The position numbers and the translations under genes were made by a program. A stretch of DNA of 64,000 nt, from contig NZ_BNJG01000003.1 of NCBI RefSeq assembly GCF_016587375.1, positions 1,890,896-1,954,895 of the forward strand, given 5' to 3'. Positions 9,638 to 19,152 of this stretch are shown here, piece after piece; position 1 is the first letter of the stretch; the number at the start of each line of letters is the position of its first letter. The notes beneath the pieces were generated by a model, which ran no database searches, was not told where the DNA came from, and saw nothing but the letters and a program-made list of their open reading frames with translations. The DNA comes from Ktedonobacter robiniae. Lineage in GTDB: Bacteria > Chloroflexota > Ktedonobacteria > Ktedonobacterales > Ktedonobacteraceae.

Positions 9638-10087
9638 TTAGAAGGACGCTGCCGCGGCGGCGACAAAGAGTACCAGGCAAAGGGGCGTATAAACTATGAG
9701 ATTGAGTTTGTAGAACATTTCACTCCTGGATGCGGCCAGGCGTAGTGCCCACGCAATCCCTGCTAGACCACGCAGTAGGAGTCCTATCGTAACGGCCAGA
9801 GTGCCGAGTTGAAGCAACGAACTGGGAATGAGTTGTTCAAACATCCCAAGATAATGGACCCGAGCTAACACAATCAAGGCACCACAAAACAGCAGGCAGG
9901 CGAGTGGAACAAGGATCGCTGGCCTGAAGGAGCGGGTTTTGTTTATATTGAGTACCGCCTGTGCCAGTGAGAGCCTATCCTGTGCAGGCCAGATTCGGCC
10001 TGTTGCCCAGTAGGCATGCACCAAACCATCTGCGATAAGCACGATTGCTACGAGTATACCCGCAAGTTCTTTTATATTTTGACTCAT
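9638..10087 (-). CDS. DUF3995-like four-helix membrane protein
   Basis: The 149-residue protein has four hydrophobic segments (about residues 8-26, 56-76, 90-112, 126-147) and the DGLVHAYWATGRIWP motif early in the chain that is typical of DUF3995 proteins. Function of the family is unknown. The start lies 16 bp after the stop of the alpha/beta hydrolase pseudogene, so the two were probably one operon, with the TetR gene at 11366-12007 upstream. Confidence 0.7.
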   Translation of the reverse strand: MSQNIKELAGILVAIVLIADGLVHAYWATGRIWPAQDRLSLAQAVLNINKTRSFRPAILVPLACLLFCGALIVLARVHYLGMFEQLIPSSLLQLGTLAVTIGLLLRGLAGIAWALRLAASRSEMFYKLNLIVYTPLCLVLFVAAAAASF

Positions 10088-10103
10088 GGCTTTCTTCTCC
10101 TCC

Positions 10104-11100
10104 CTATGCTGCTAAAAAGCTCAAGAGCAACTGTTTCACTTTTTCAGGCTGATCGTCATAAACGAGGTGTCCGGCATGATCGAGCACAACAATGGTGGCC
10201 TGTGGATCCAATTGGTGCCAGCGTTGAACATAGCTGGATGAGTCCTCAATCGTATCTTGCTTGCCCCAGATGACCAGGGTCGGCGTCTTCATCTTTGGAA
10301 TGAGTTGATCTGTCACGCTCCAATCAAGATTGCGTTCTAGTACCCACTGCGAGGCCAGGTTGCACTGAAAAGTCAGCGGGGGATAGAGTTCTTGTGCCAT
10401 ATCAGCTGTCATCTCTGACTTATTGGCCAGGAGTCCCTCCAACAGTTGCCTCGTCGCATCAACGCTTGTTGGCATAGAGAGCTTCATTGCGGCTTCGCCA
10501 ATTACCGGCCACTTTGCAAGCTCATAAAACCAAGGGTCGGGGAGATCTAAACCTGTATTGTCCATGCCGACATATTTGATTACCCGCTCAGGATGTTTCT
10601 CGGTAAAGTACAGAGCCATGCCACCGCCCCAGGAATTCCCGCCGAATACGGCCCCTGGGGATGTGTAGCTTATTCATAAACGTTAGCAACGACTGATCAA
10701 TCGAGTCCAGCGTGTAAATGGTCGTAAAGTTGGGATTCTTTGCGGTCGGCGTTGTATACCCATCACCTGGCGGATCAATGATGTAGACTGAGTAATGCGG
10801 TGCCAGAGCGGCGGCGATAGAACGAAATTCATAGATCCAGGCACCACCACCTGGCATGAGTACGACCGGCTCTCCACTCCCTTCGTGCAGATAATGCAAA
10901 TGAAAGTTGCCCGCGTCGATGTAGTGATCGAGGTGCTGCTCCTGAATTTGTATCAAATAGGCAGGTACATGTGTATGATCCTCCGGAGGCATGTAGATAT
11001 AAGCAACGAATAATAAGGCAACGAGGCAAAGTGACAACAAAGCGACAAAACTATAAATCGTTCGACGTAACCACCTGTGCTCTAACCAGAAATGTTTCAT
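10104..11100 (-). pseudogene. Alpha/beta hydrolase, interrupted by a frameshift
   Basis: The N-terminal part (from ATG 11100, MKHFWLEHRWLRR then a transmembrane helix) and the C-terminal part are in different frames. The upstream piece ends with oxyanion-loop region VVLMPGGGAWIYEF and reads to LHIPRG; the other frame continues GAVFGGNSWGGGMALYF, the nucleophile elbow G-N-S-W-G, then DTIEDSSSYV and the histidine region VLDHAGHLVYDD. The break is at about 10,650 in a CCCAGGGGCC run, one base off. Joined, it would be a membrane-anchored or secreted hydrolase of about 330 residues. It may be a true pseudogene or a base-calling error. Confidence 0.75.
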
Positions 11101-11184
11101 ATGCTTCTCTCTTTCTATTGGCAGCCGTATATTCGCTGTATGTTCAGCGAATATAACAGGCAAAAAAAACAGCCCTACCTTACA

Positions 11185-11342
11185 GACACTCCGTCATATG
11201 AGTGTTGACAGGGGTGGTCACTCAATTTGAGCAAAAAACGAAAGCTTCTTTGGGCTTATAAAGCCGACTCAGACAGTTGACCTCCTGGTGTTTTTGCTCA
11301 TTTCGACTGCCCACGGGCGTCAATACTCATGTGACGAGGTAT
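11185..11342. mobile_element. MITE-like element with ~45-bp imperfect terminal inverted repeats
   Basis: The left side (from 11192, CGTCATATGAGTGTTGAC) and the reverse complement of the right side (to 11336, CGTCACATGAGTATTGAC) match over about 45 bases, including a shared TGAGCAAAAA block. No coding capacity. The same 10-mer CTACCTTACA stands directly outside both ends (11175-11184 and 11343-11352), as expected of a target-site duplication. It separates the TetR gene from the hydrolase operon. Confidence 0.6.
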
Positions 11343-11365
11343 CTACCTTACAAGGATAGGATCAA

Positions 11366-12007
11366 TTAGTCTGTATTGGGATGGTCAGGGATGTCTCCAA
11401 GCAGCAGATGCACAACATGCTGTTTATACCGGGCATGGAAGTTGGGATCATGGACATCGACGCCCAATGGTCTGAGGAATGTTTCAGCATGGGCCGTGGG
11501 GAACCAGCAGAGAGCAGTGAGAGCAATGAGAAATTGCTCGGCATCACCTTGCCACCCTAAATCCTCCTGTAACGCGTGTATGGCCTCGCGCAAGAGCTGG
11601 AACTGAGATGGAAGATTGCCCAGGTAGCGGGCACCATGCAAAGCTTCCCATTCGGTCAAACGCACAAAAGTTGGATGCGTTGTAAGGTCATCAAACAGAC
11701 GCTCAATGACCACACGCAGAATCTCCTGCGCATTGACACCAGGAGCATGTGCCTGTTCATGAATAAACGTGACCAACTCTTGCGCGTGTGTAAAGGTTCG
11801 TGCCAGGACAGCGCGATAGAGGCCCTCCTTCGAACCAAAAAAGTAGTTGGGCAGACCACGCGTCACTCCCGCCAGATCACAAATCTCCTGAAGACTCGCA
11901 GCATCATAGCCTTTTTCCGCAAAAACTGTTTCAGCGGCATCCAGAATCGCTTGTTTGCTGGCCTCGGCAGCCTCCGTTCTGCGGGTGCTTTTTCCCTGCT
12001 TGTTCAT
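11366..12007 (-). CDS. TetR-family transcriptional regulator
   Basis: The N-terminal helix-turn-helix is clear: ILDAAETVFAEKGYDAASLQ then EICDLAGVTRGLPNYFFGSK (residues ~20-65). The remaining ~150 residues form the variable ligand/dimer domain. The ATG at 12007 has GAAGGTG upstream and is preferred over the TTG at 12025. Just upstream is the palindrome TATACGTATA (about 12048-12057), suitable as an autoregulatory operator/-10 overlap. Downstream genes (hydrolase pseudogene, DUF3995) are the likely regulon. Confidence 0.85.
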   Translation of the reverse strand: MNKQGKSTRRTEAAEASKQAILDAAETVFAEKGYDAASLQEICDLAGVTRGLPNYFFGSKEGLYRAVLARTFTHAQELVTFIHEQAHAPGVNAQEILRVVIERLFDDLTTHPTFVRLTEWEALHGARYLGNLPSQFQLLREAIHALQEDLGWQGDAEQFLIALTALCWFPTAHAETFLRPLGVDVHDPNFHARYKQHVVHLLLGDIPDHPNTD

Positions 12008-12425
12008 GTTCACCTTCACTCTCAAAACAACAACGAATATTTTACTCGCTATACGTATAACTAATTTAGCAAAAAACAGAGTGATAAGTCAAGAGGCAAA
12101 GGTGTAAAAATTTCATCTAAAAACGCTCGGCGAGAAAGAAAAAAACTCCCCAAATCCAGTAAGAACTGGCTGAAATTTATCATGGGAACAATTGATGGCT
12201 TTGTGCAGGCTTATGAATAAATTTCAGAGTGAATTCAATGCAACCCTTCATGTTGGACAAAGACTTTGTTTTATCATCAGGGGCAAGGAATTACAAATAG
12301 CAGCGCGTAATGCGTTCGCGTTAATGAGAACCAGAGCTGGGCGACTGAAAGAGCAGGCTATTGCTAACGAATATGAAGACGCAGCAAATGCTTTCCTTAG
12401 TTTTGAGGAAGTGGCTGAGGCATTC
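12008..12425. other. Intergenic stretch, no convincing gene
   Basis: Holds the TetR promoter region (palindrome near 12050) and an AT-rich tract. A plus-strand reading frame from 12192 is open but runs through the YwbE terminator hairpin and into the YwbE gene on the other strand, so it is not called. Confidence 0.5.
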
Positions 12426-12458
12426 AGTTTTCGTTTGCACTCAGTGCAAACGAAAACT
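12426..12458 (-). terminator. Intrinsic terminator of the YwbE-like gene
   Basis: Perfect 15-bp arms (AGTTTTCGTTTGCAC and its complement) with a 3-base loop lie 42 bp beyond the stop codon of the minus-strand gene. Confidence 0.7.
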
Positions 12459-12499
12459 CCATCGTTGGAAATGGAGCAAGGTCATCCTTGTGTGGCATG

Positions 12500-12697
12500 C
12501 TACTCCTCGATTTTCTGTACGCGCCCAACCTGTCCATCGATAAGCCGTACCTTAATCCCATGTGGGTGAGAAACAGAGTTGGTCAAAATGTCCTTGACGA
12601 TTCCTCGGGTCAGTTTTCCTGTTCGCTGGTCTTGCTTGAGGACGATTGACACTTCGATTCCCGCACGTATATCTTGACGGATGCGTCCATCTGGCAT
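12500..12697 (-). CDS. ywbE: YwbE-family small protein
   Basis: The 65-residue protein carries the diagnostic YwbE signature: VLKQDQRTGKLTRGIVKDIL followed by SHPHGIKVRL and DGQVGRVQKI. The family (DUF2196) is short, widely conserved and of unknown role; the fold resembles a small beta-barrel and could bind nucleic acid. Length is normal for the family. It is a stand-alone gene with its own strong terminator. Confidence 0.9.
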   Translation of the reverse strand: MPDGRIRQDIRAGIEVSIVLKQDQRTGKLTRGIVKDILTNSVSHPHGIKVRLIDGQVGRVQKIEE

Positions 12698-13283
12698 TCA
12701 GTTTCGCTTTCTACTGCCATCCCTGGTGAATGGATATCTCTTTTACCAGAGCGGATTTCAAGTGTTTCCTGATTTTCACAATCACACGTTGGATGTTACG
12801 TCACTATCCATAGCAATACACTTTCCCTTCATGGGTCCATTTTTTTCTGTTGCTTTCAGGAGAGACAACACACCGGCACCGGAGCCACTTGCTATGACAA
12901 TGCGGCAAGAGAAAGCTTCTGCGGGCTCGCTCAAAAGCGAGTGGACAGACCGTTACACGTATTGTACTCCTCAAGAGGTGCGACTGTCCATCTTTGAGTC
13001 TATGGAGGTACTCGGCAACCTGAAACACTGCTTGCGTATGTTGATGTGTTACATAGATGCGTTACCGAGATCCCGTAAGGCTTCAAGATGATGCGGACGA
13101 AAGGAAACTAGCAACCGCATATACCTTTCATAGTGCATGGGTTGCTTCTGCGACAAGTTGTTGCCGCTTCTCCTTCGTTTCAGTGCTGCTCGAACAGAGG
13201 GTTGCCTGGCCCACGAGATGCGCAATGAGCTAAGCGCAAGGAATTGGACGGGAAGCCCCGTGCCGCGCTGTGAACTGGAGGAA
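12698..13283. other. No gene recognised
   Basis: A plus-strand frame (12681-13091) is open but starts inside the YwbE gene and shows no family likeness. No repeats or hairpins stand out, except GGGCTCGCTCAAAAGCGAG near 12925. Confidence 0.4.
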
Positions 13284-13802
13284 TCAGTTCGAGGAAGGGG
13301 GCATTAGGGAAGGACTGAGTCGTTCCATAGCCTGGCGAATGGAGCGAGCCAGTAAGGCCATTTCCTCATCTGGAATGGCGAGCACCCCTTTTGAGGAGTC
13401 AAGAGCAGCGGTTTGCTGAAGTTCATAGGGAACACCTGGAGGCAAGGGAGCAACGTGCCAATGCACATGGCGATTGCCTTGTTGACTGCCAAGTGTTTGA
13501 ATGTAGAGCCGTTCTGTCGGTACCACCCGTCTGATCGCTTCAGCGACCTGATAAATGAGCTGCTGAAGCTGGAGGTACTCCTCCAAAGTGAAGTCCCCGG
13601 TGGCTTGTTCGCGGTGCTCTCGTGGAGCGACCAGCGTGTAGCCATAGAGCGAGGGGTATTTGTTCAAAAACACAATGGCGCTCTGATCCTCATAGATCAC
13701 ATGATGAGGATTGGTGCCCGCCAACAGTTCACAGAGAAAACAGGAGCCTTCTTTCACTCGCTTTTCGTAGGCGCCGATATCAAAGGGATGCTTCTCAAGC
13801 AT
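13284..13802 (-). CDS. HIT-family nucleotide-binding hydrolase
   Basis: The protein (172 residues from the chosen start) has the histidine triad HVHWHVAPLP (H-x-H-x-H) near residue 120 and an upstream CFLCELLAG Cys pair typical of HIT/GalT-like proteins. HIT hydrolases cleave nucleoside phosphoramidates, AppppA or adenylylated substrates in the cytoplasm. Start at 13802 is chosen because AGGAG lies 7 bases upstream; the longer frame to 13955 has no such site and overlaps transposase DNA. Next to it lies the wreck of an insertion sequence. Confidence 0.85.
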   Translation of the reverse strand: MLEKHPFDIGAYEKRVKEGSCFLCELLAGTNPHHVIYEDQSAIVFLNKYPSLYGYTLVAPREHREQATGDFTLEEYLQLQQLIYQVAEAIRRVVPTERLYIQTLGSQQGNRHVHWHVAPLPPGVPYELQQTAALDSSKGVLAIPDEEMALLARSIRQAMERLSPSLMPPSSN

Positions 13803-13930
13803 GTACTGTCTCCTGAATAGGTCATGAACGGCCTTGTCACATGAGTCCATTGTACGCACCTCAACCAGTTTTTGCAAGAAAGGCCCGGCGAAGACGCTCC
13901 CAGGTGAGCCGCTTCTGGATCGTGTGTGTT

Positions 13931-15670
13931 CTATGCACTCGTCAGGCCAAGCCATCTGGCAAAGGCTTCGGGGATGCCGAACAGCTTGAACGTGAGCTGA
14001 CCAGTCTGAGTCTTGCGAGCATTGCGAGCCAACTGCTCATCCCATGACAAGCGGTAATGCGCACGCTCTGCCCGAGAAATCGTCGGAGGAGAGCCGGTCG
14101 GAGTGGAAGGAAGATCTGGCCCCATCTGGATGTCCAGGTGTTGACGGTGGAGCCGCAAACAGGCTCGCCACTGGTGCCGTCTGCTCCAGTCTCGCCAGAG
14201 CAGCGGAGCCGATCCCACCGGCAGAGGATGAAGCAGGAGGCTCAGCTGGCGCGGTTTGGTCGTGGTGCTGCCGTTCCATTGGCACTGTTCGCGCAAGGAA
14301 CACAGACGGCAATCGTGAATGCTGGCCCCATAGACCATGCGCAGGGTGCCATCGGCTTCGCGGCGGTGTTCGTGTGGGAGGAGTGTGCTCCCAGAGGGAC
14401 AACGCAGAGTCCCATCCGGTTGGAGAGGAAAGTCAGCTCCGGTGAAGCGGCCAGCTTTCCAGGCCGTCGCGGGAGCTGGTGGAGCATATCCTGAAGCGGG
14501 AGCGGAGGCAGCAGGTGAGGCCGGAGGCGTGCTCAGGCTTTGATGGGAGAGCGGGGCAAACTCGGTAGTGCGCACGGGTTCCGGGGCGAGTTTGTGGCCC
14601 AATTCGAGTCGGATATTCCAGGTCCATTGGGTGACGATCTGCCAGGCTTCCTGTCTCCAGGCTGAGTGACTACACCAGTGGTTGGGCTCTTGCTCGATGT
14701 CTTTGTCTTCCAGGGCCGTTTTCGTCCAGGCGCTGGTCTGGACAGTCGTAATGCGCACGGCAGACCCCACTCTCTGCGCTGTTGAGGTGCTGATCCGCAG
14801 ACAGGTGCAAGCGCGCCTGGATGGCGGCGTGATCGATCTTTGCCACGGGTGACATACGACAAATCGCTCACATCCGCCACGACCGCCCTGCTACCATATT
14901 GGCCATCCAGGCGCAGCAGTGTTCGCTCGGCGGGAAAGCCATGGGCCTTGATCTACGTCTGAATAGAAGCCTTCGCCCGACGCAGTTCCTCGCGATACTG
15001 CCCGTTGCCAGGGTTGCAAAAGTTTGCTACCCACTGATGGGTATGCATGTGCAAGACGGTGGTCCGGGTACGAACAATTTCTTCCCGTTTTCGTCCGGTG
15101 TAGTCGGGGGCACAGAGGGGACGGAACCGCCGCTGCGGGGCAGGTCGATCCGGCGTCTGCGGTAGGGCCCGTTGACGGGCTGCTTCTCGCGTCCCATCAA
15201 CATCGAAGACGAGCCAAAGGTTCCCCTGCCGATCCCACAAGCCGGCTTCCTGCTCTTCGGGGGAAAGTTGGCGTGCTAACAGATCCTCCAGAAAGAGGTT
15301 GGCAGGGCTTCGACAGGCTCGGCAGGCAGGGCGGCTAAAAAGCGGCTGAGCATCGAGGCCGCAGGCAACCGTGTTCGTCCGAACAAGGCCATGAAGGCGA
15401 AGGCAAACGGATGCACAACCTCATAGAAGTCTTGTAGGGTTCGTTCGCCACACTGATCGCATAGCCGAAAAGCACCGCGGCAAAATCCAGCACGTCATAG
15501 CGTCCGCACCGCCGCCGCGCGAAACGTACGCGCTCGGCTATCTTGTTCAGGATTCCTTGTTTCCGAAGGTGGGAAGCCACTAGAGCCACTTCACCCAACC
15601 AGGATGGAGTCACAAACTGCAATTCTGAAGAGGTTTGGATGTGGACCAGTCCCTCAGCGATACTGACCAT
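13931..15670 (-). pseudogene. Decayed DDE transposase (IS1182-like)
   Basis: Four pieces in shifting frames make one transposase: N-terminal RVRFARRRCGRYDVLDFAAV (from 15670), then LWLVFDVDGTREAARQRALP (about 15230), then DHAAIQARLHLSADQHLNSA-type core (about 14830), then a long C-terminal part (14770-13931) with the cysteine cluster CRLCSLREQC and final FKLFGIPEAFARWLGL. Several frameshifts separate them, so it is inactive. The family name is a recollection of similar Chloroflexota transposases, not a database result. Terminal repeats were not found. Confidence 0.75.
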
Positions 15671-16010
15671 ATCTGCCTCCTTGAGCGGAATATTCGTTCT
15701 TCCCCTTCAAAGAGGCACATTTTTGGGCTTATCTGCTACAAGGTCCTATCTCATTGCGCATGTCGAGGGCAGTGTGGGGGCAGTTCATACATCACTCCTC
15801 ATCAGATGGGCTGTTGTTCTCAGCATACCTCCCCAGCGATCTCCAGATCGAGTCTTCTTCTGGACTCTGACACTACCATCATATAATTGTCAAAACTACA
15901 TCATCAAGTCATCAGATTTACAGTCTGCACGATCTGAAAAACGCCATCGATCATATGGATCTTTTTGGCCGGTCAGCATTCCTCACACGTTCATAGGAGT
16001 GATTTTTCCG
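15671..16010. other. Intergenic, no gene recognised
   Basis: Contains the 5' flank of the dead transposase and the region downstream of the SDR gene. No clear hairpin with a T-tract was found. Confidence 0.4.
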
Positions 16011-16934
16011 TTAGCTGTTCAGGAGCGCGAGTGACTCCTCCCAAAGTCGGGCAGCGGCGTCAGGATCGAGTGCATGCGCGGCGACTCCGTTTTCCGCAGG
16101 GGGCACGTTCGGGCCAGCTTCGTTGTTATCTTCGAAGTAGCGGCCACCGATGCCTTCTAAGAGCGGCGAAGTGGCAAGCAGGACCGAGGTAGAGGCCCCC
16201 TCCTCCAGGGTCTTCCACGGGTAGCTGTCGGCGATTTTCTGATATTCCGGGCTTGTCTGGTGGCGTTGCAGGTTAGTGCGAATACCACCTGGCATGAGGG
16301 CGTTTGCGGTGATTCCATCCGCAGCCCACCGCCTAGTGGCTTCAACGGCGAAGAGCACATTGGCCGCCTTGGACTGCCCGTAGGCCGACCACGCTTCGTA
16401 CTCGCGATGCAAGAAGTGGATATCGTCGAACACAATTGGGGAGCGCCTGTGCGCCGAGGAACTCACCGAGACAATGCGTGCATTGCCGGAGGCGGCGAGA
16501 GCGTCATGCAGGCCGAGAGCCAGTGCGAAGTGGCCGAGATGGTTGGTGGCGAACTGCAACTCCCATCCTTCAGGTGTGCGGTGGAGCTCGGGCAACGCCA
16601 TGATGCCAGCGTTGTTGACCAGGATGTGCAACGGCTTGTCCCATGCGGCGACGAACGCGGCGATGGACGCACGATTGGTCAATTCGAGTGGGGCGACGAA
16701 AACGTTTCGGTTGCCAGTCTTTGCTGTAATCTCGGCTGCGGTCTGCGCGCCGACTTCCACATTGCGAACCGCGAGCGTGACCTCGGCTCCGATCTGGGCC
16801 AATGTCCGCGCCGTTTCGGCACCGATTCCCGACGTTGCCCCTGTGATGATAGCCTGCTTGCCGGATAGGTCAATGCCCTCAGTGACCTTGGCGGTAGTGG
16901 AATGAAACCCAAATGGAGTGGTAATGTGTGGCAT
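16011..16934 (-). CDS. Short-chain dehydrogenase/reductase, WW-oxidoreductase/retinol-dehydrogenase-like
   Basis: The protein (307 residues) has the Rossmann glycine motif GATSGIGAETARTL (residues ~25-40), the NNAGIM motif (about 105), catalytic Ser region IVSVSSSAH and the YGQSKAANVLF active-site Y-x-x-x-K. NADP-dependent oxidoreduction of a carbonyl/alcohol in the cytosol is expected; substrate unknown. ATG 16934 has AAGGAAG about 8 bases upstream. The MerR gene ends 21 bp upstream, so the two form one transcript driven by the MerR-type promoter. Confidence 0.9.
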   Translation of the reverse strand: MPHITTPFGFHSTTAKVTEGIDLSGKQAIITGATSGIGAETARTLAQIGAEVTLAVRNVEVGAQTAAEITAKTGNRNVFVAPLELTNRASIAAFVAAWDKPLHILVNNAGIMALPELHRTPEGWELQFATNHLGHFALALGLHDALAASGNARIVSVSSSAHRRSPIVFDDIHFLHREYEAWSAYGQSKAANVLFAVEATRRWAADGITANALMPGGIRTNLQRHQTSPEYQKIADSYPWKTLEEGASTSVLLATSPLLEGIGGRYFEDNNEAGPNVPPAENGVAAHALDPDAAARLWEESLALLNS

Positions 16935-16955
16935 GAGATGACTTCCTTTCGTCAA

Positions 16956-17411
16956 CTATGTAAGCCTTGGAATAATACGACGAATTTCTTCAGTGACGCG
17001 CTCGACTGCATCGGCGTCTCCGCGTTCCACCGCATCCCAATAGGCCTCTTTGCTCTTGAGATACTCTTTTCTCACCTGTAAACGCTCGATTTGGCATTCG
17101 AGTTCTTTGGCATGAGCAGCAAAGAGCTCCTTTTGCTGTGCGGCGCCTTTAGTTCCTTCCTCGAGCAGTTGCAGATAGGCTCGCATCGCTTCGATGGAGA
17201 AACCACTGGCATGAAGGCAAGCAAGGGCATGGACGGCCCTCGCTATCTCGGCAGTGTATCGTCGGTGACCGCTCCGAGGATCCCTCGGCACAGGTTTAAA
17301 GAGGCCAATCTTCTCGTAGTAGCGAAGGGTGGGCTCAGTCAAACCACTCTGTTTAGACATCTCTTGAATCGAGAATGATTCCGAATTTCTTAGGGTGAGT
17401 ATATCTTCCAT
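16956..17411 (-). CDS. MerR-family regulator, SoxR/AdhR-like
   Basis: The 151-residue protein has one MerR winged helix (SIQEMSKQSGLTEPTLRYYE, IGLFKPVPRDPRSGHRRY, residues ~15-55), then HALACLHASGFSIEAMRAYL and a coiled-coil (LECQIERLQVRKEYLKSKEA). No metal-binding cysteines, so aldehyde/redox sensing as in AdhR is more likely than metal sensing. ATG 17411 is preferred: the promoter's -10 ends only 7 bases upstream, implying a leaderless or near-leaderless message. It is co-transcribed with the SDR gene it probably activates. Confidence 0.85.
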   Translation of the reverse strand: MEDILTLRNSESFSIQEMSKQSGLTEPTLRYYEKIGLFKPVPRDPRSGHRRYTAEIARAVHALACLHASGFSIEAMRAYLQLLEEGTKGAAQQKELFAAHAKELECQIERLQVRKEYLKSKEAYWDAVERGDADAVERVTEEIRRIIPRLT

Positions 17412-17418
17412 GGCTCTT

Positions 17419-17449
17419 AGTATAGAAAACTTCAAGCGCTTTAAGTCAA
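17419..17449 (-). promoter_or_regulatory. MerR-type promoter with 19-bp spacer
   Basis: On the minus strand TTGACT (17449-17444) and TATACT (17424-17419) are separated by 19 bp, the over-long spacer that MerR activators correct by DNA twisting. The dyad CTTAAAGCGCTTGAAG lies over the spacer. It drives merR and the SDR gene. Confidence 0.75.
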
Positions 17450-17624
17450 GGGGGTAAAAACGAAACAAATACATGACTACGATAGTGATGGTTGGGATTG
17501 TCTGGCCAGAACTATAAGAGGGAAGAGAAATAGATCCTAATCCTGGCGGTTCTGCTCTGCTGTGGTTTGCCTGCTCATGCGGCTTGTCGCAGATAATACG
17601 TTCTGTTATCCGAAAAGGCTGTTA

Positions 17625-17795
17625 CTAGGCTCCTGGATAGATGACATCGAGGGTGCGAGCGCCGTTAGGATAGGCGATAGAGGGAGCGTACCCACCGTGA
17701 TAGATCATATCGAGGGTGCTGGTGCCGTGTGGGAAGAGTACGTTGGGAGACGCGCTATGTAGGTAGGCGACCAGTGTGTTGGCGCTATAGGGCTA
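17625..17795 (-). pseudogene. Remnant of a PHG-repeat secreted protein
   Basis: Read on the minus strand it encodes SPNVLFPHGTSTLDMIYHGG, then APSIAYPNGARTLDVIYPGA and a stop. This matches, repeat for repeat, the intact protein at 21958-22425 (SPNVIFPHGTSTLDMIYPG). The upstream part has a stop (SADVV*PYSAN) and runs into an IS110 remnant, so only a decayed C-terminal tail remains. Confidence 0.65.
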
Positions 17796-17809
17796 GACGA
17801 CGTCAGCGG

Positions 17810-18263
17810 AAGGGCTGCGGTCACGATTCTGGGAGAAATCGGGACGTAGATGTCCTGCTTCCCTTCGGCCAAACACCTGGCTTCCTGGGCGGGAGTCTGC
17901 CCAGGCAATCGGAAAAGCGCTGGCAAACGGCTCAGAGGAGAGAAACGCCAAGGGAATGCCTTCCTGCAAGCACCGCTTGCGGAAGTGGTGTGGACCATTT
18001 CGCATACCAAGGGGAATTTTCTTTCGGCTCAATACCATCGGCTCGTACGCTGCATTGGTAAGCCGAAAGCCGTGGTAGCAGTGATGCATAGTGTGCTAGT
18101 GATCATCTATCATGTCTTAGCCGAACGGAAACCCTACGAAGATCTGGGGGAGAACTATTACGAGCAACATGATCAGGAGCATGTGATGAAGCAGGCTCTT
18201 CGCCGCTTAGAGGCTTGTGGATATGCGGTCATGTTAACCCCTCTAGAGGAGGTGGCAACGTAA
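17810..18263 (+). pseudogene. IS110-family transposase, C-terminal remnant
   Basis: Encodes VTILGEIGT-stop-MSCFPSAKHLASWAGVCPGN and then AVVAVMHSVLVIIYHVLAER, the C-terminal Tnp domain of IS110/IS116/IS902 transposases. A TAG replaces the usual Asp codon before MSCFPS, and the N-terminal RuvC-like half is missing. Compare the complete IS110-type protein at 50837-52075, whose corresponding segment is HLASWVGICPGN. Confidence 0.8.
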
Positions 18264-18474
18264 AGCAGTTCACCTGACATGAAGGTCCCCCCCAACTCCC
18301 AACGCCCCCCTGCATTGGGAGCGGGAGGGCGTGCCTTTTTCCCTCGCAGCCAACCCGCAGCATTTTCGTAGGAAAACCCTGTAGTTTATGATTGTTTGGT
18401 AGACCTTCGTTTGCTGTTGTGCTAAAGTTTGTATACATCGAACATTGTGATTGCCAGAAAGGTTTGACGTTTCT

Positions 18475-19008
18475 ATGTTACTCCATGGAGAAAAATGTTA
18501 CCTGCGTACTTTTACTCAGGAAGATCTGCCAATCTTCAAAAAGATGCAGGCCGATCCTGAATTTTTGACGGAATATAATTTCTTTGGGCTATCTGGTCAG
18601 ACCAGTCGCCGCGAGCAGGGCTTTCAGGAAAATGGTCTGATCGGACCAAAATATGGTGCTTTGGTGGTAATGACGCACAAAGAGGAGATTGCTGGCGATA
18701 TCAGCTATCGGCAGGTCCACGGCGGTCCCACCGCCGAAGGGACTTACGCTTTTAATATTGGGATTGCCCTTTTGCCAGAGCATCGTGGCAAGGGTTATGG
18801 TTCGGAGGCTCAACGTTTGCTGGCTGAATACCTCTTTGCCGTGTTTCCCGTCAGGCGTGTGGATGCCACCACTGATATCACCAATATTCCTGAACAGAGG
18901 GCGCTGGTCAAAGCCGGTTTTACACGTGAAGGTGTGCTCCGTCAGGTCCAATGGCGCATGGGTGACTGGCACGATATGGTCGTCTATAGTAAATTGCGCG
19001 GCGAATAA
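18475..19008 (+). CDS. GNAT-family N-acetyltransferase (RimJ/RimL-like)
   Basis: The 177-residue protein begins LLHGEKCYLRTFTQEDLPIF, as RimJ/RimL-type acetyltransferases do, and carries the acetyl-CoA loop IALLPEHRGKGYGSEAQRLL (about residues 100-120) and the ATTDITNIPEQRALVKAGF C-terminal motif. It should transfer acetyl from acetyl-CoA to an amine of a protein terminus or small molecule in the cytosol. The ATG at 18475 is preferred to the TTG at 18451 because homologues start at this motif; AAAGG lies ~11 bases upstream. Confidence 0.85.
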   Translation: MLLHGEKCYLRTFTQEDLPIFKKMQADPEFLTEYNFFGLSGQTSRREQGFQENGLIGPKYGALVVMTHKEEIAGDISYRQVHGGPTAEGTYAFNIGIALLPEHRGKGYGSEAQRLLAEYLFAVFPVRRVDATTDITNIPEQRALVKAGFTREGVLRQVQWRMGDWHDMVVYSKLRGE

Positions 19009-19152
19009 TCTCCTGCCTAACCCTTTCTCGGAACAGACCCATTTTCCAAAGAAGGTTTCTCTTACTGCTCAGAATGGAATCCACACTCCTATAACGCGGG
19101 CCAGTATACCTAGTGAATATGCAAGACCTGAGAAAGGAATGGTTTTTATCCT

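Noticed and set aside
12192..12569. Plus-strand reading frame
   Set aside because: Runs through the YwbE terminator and into the YwbE gene on the other strand; no family likeness.
12681..13091. Plus-strand reading frame of 136 codons
   Set aside because: Starts inside YwbE, lacks a ribosome site and shows no motif.
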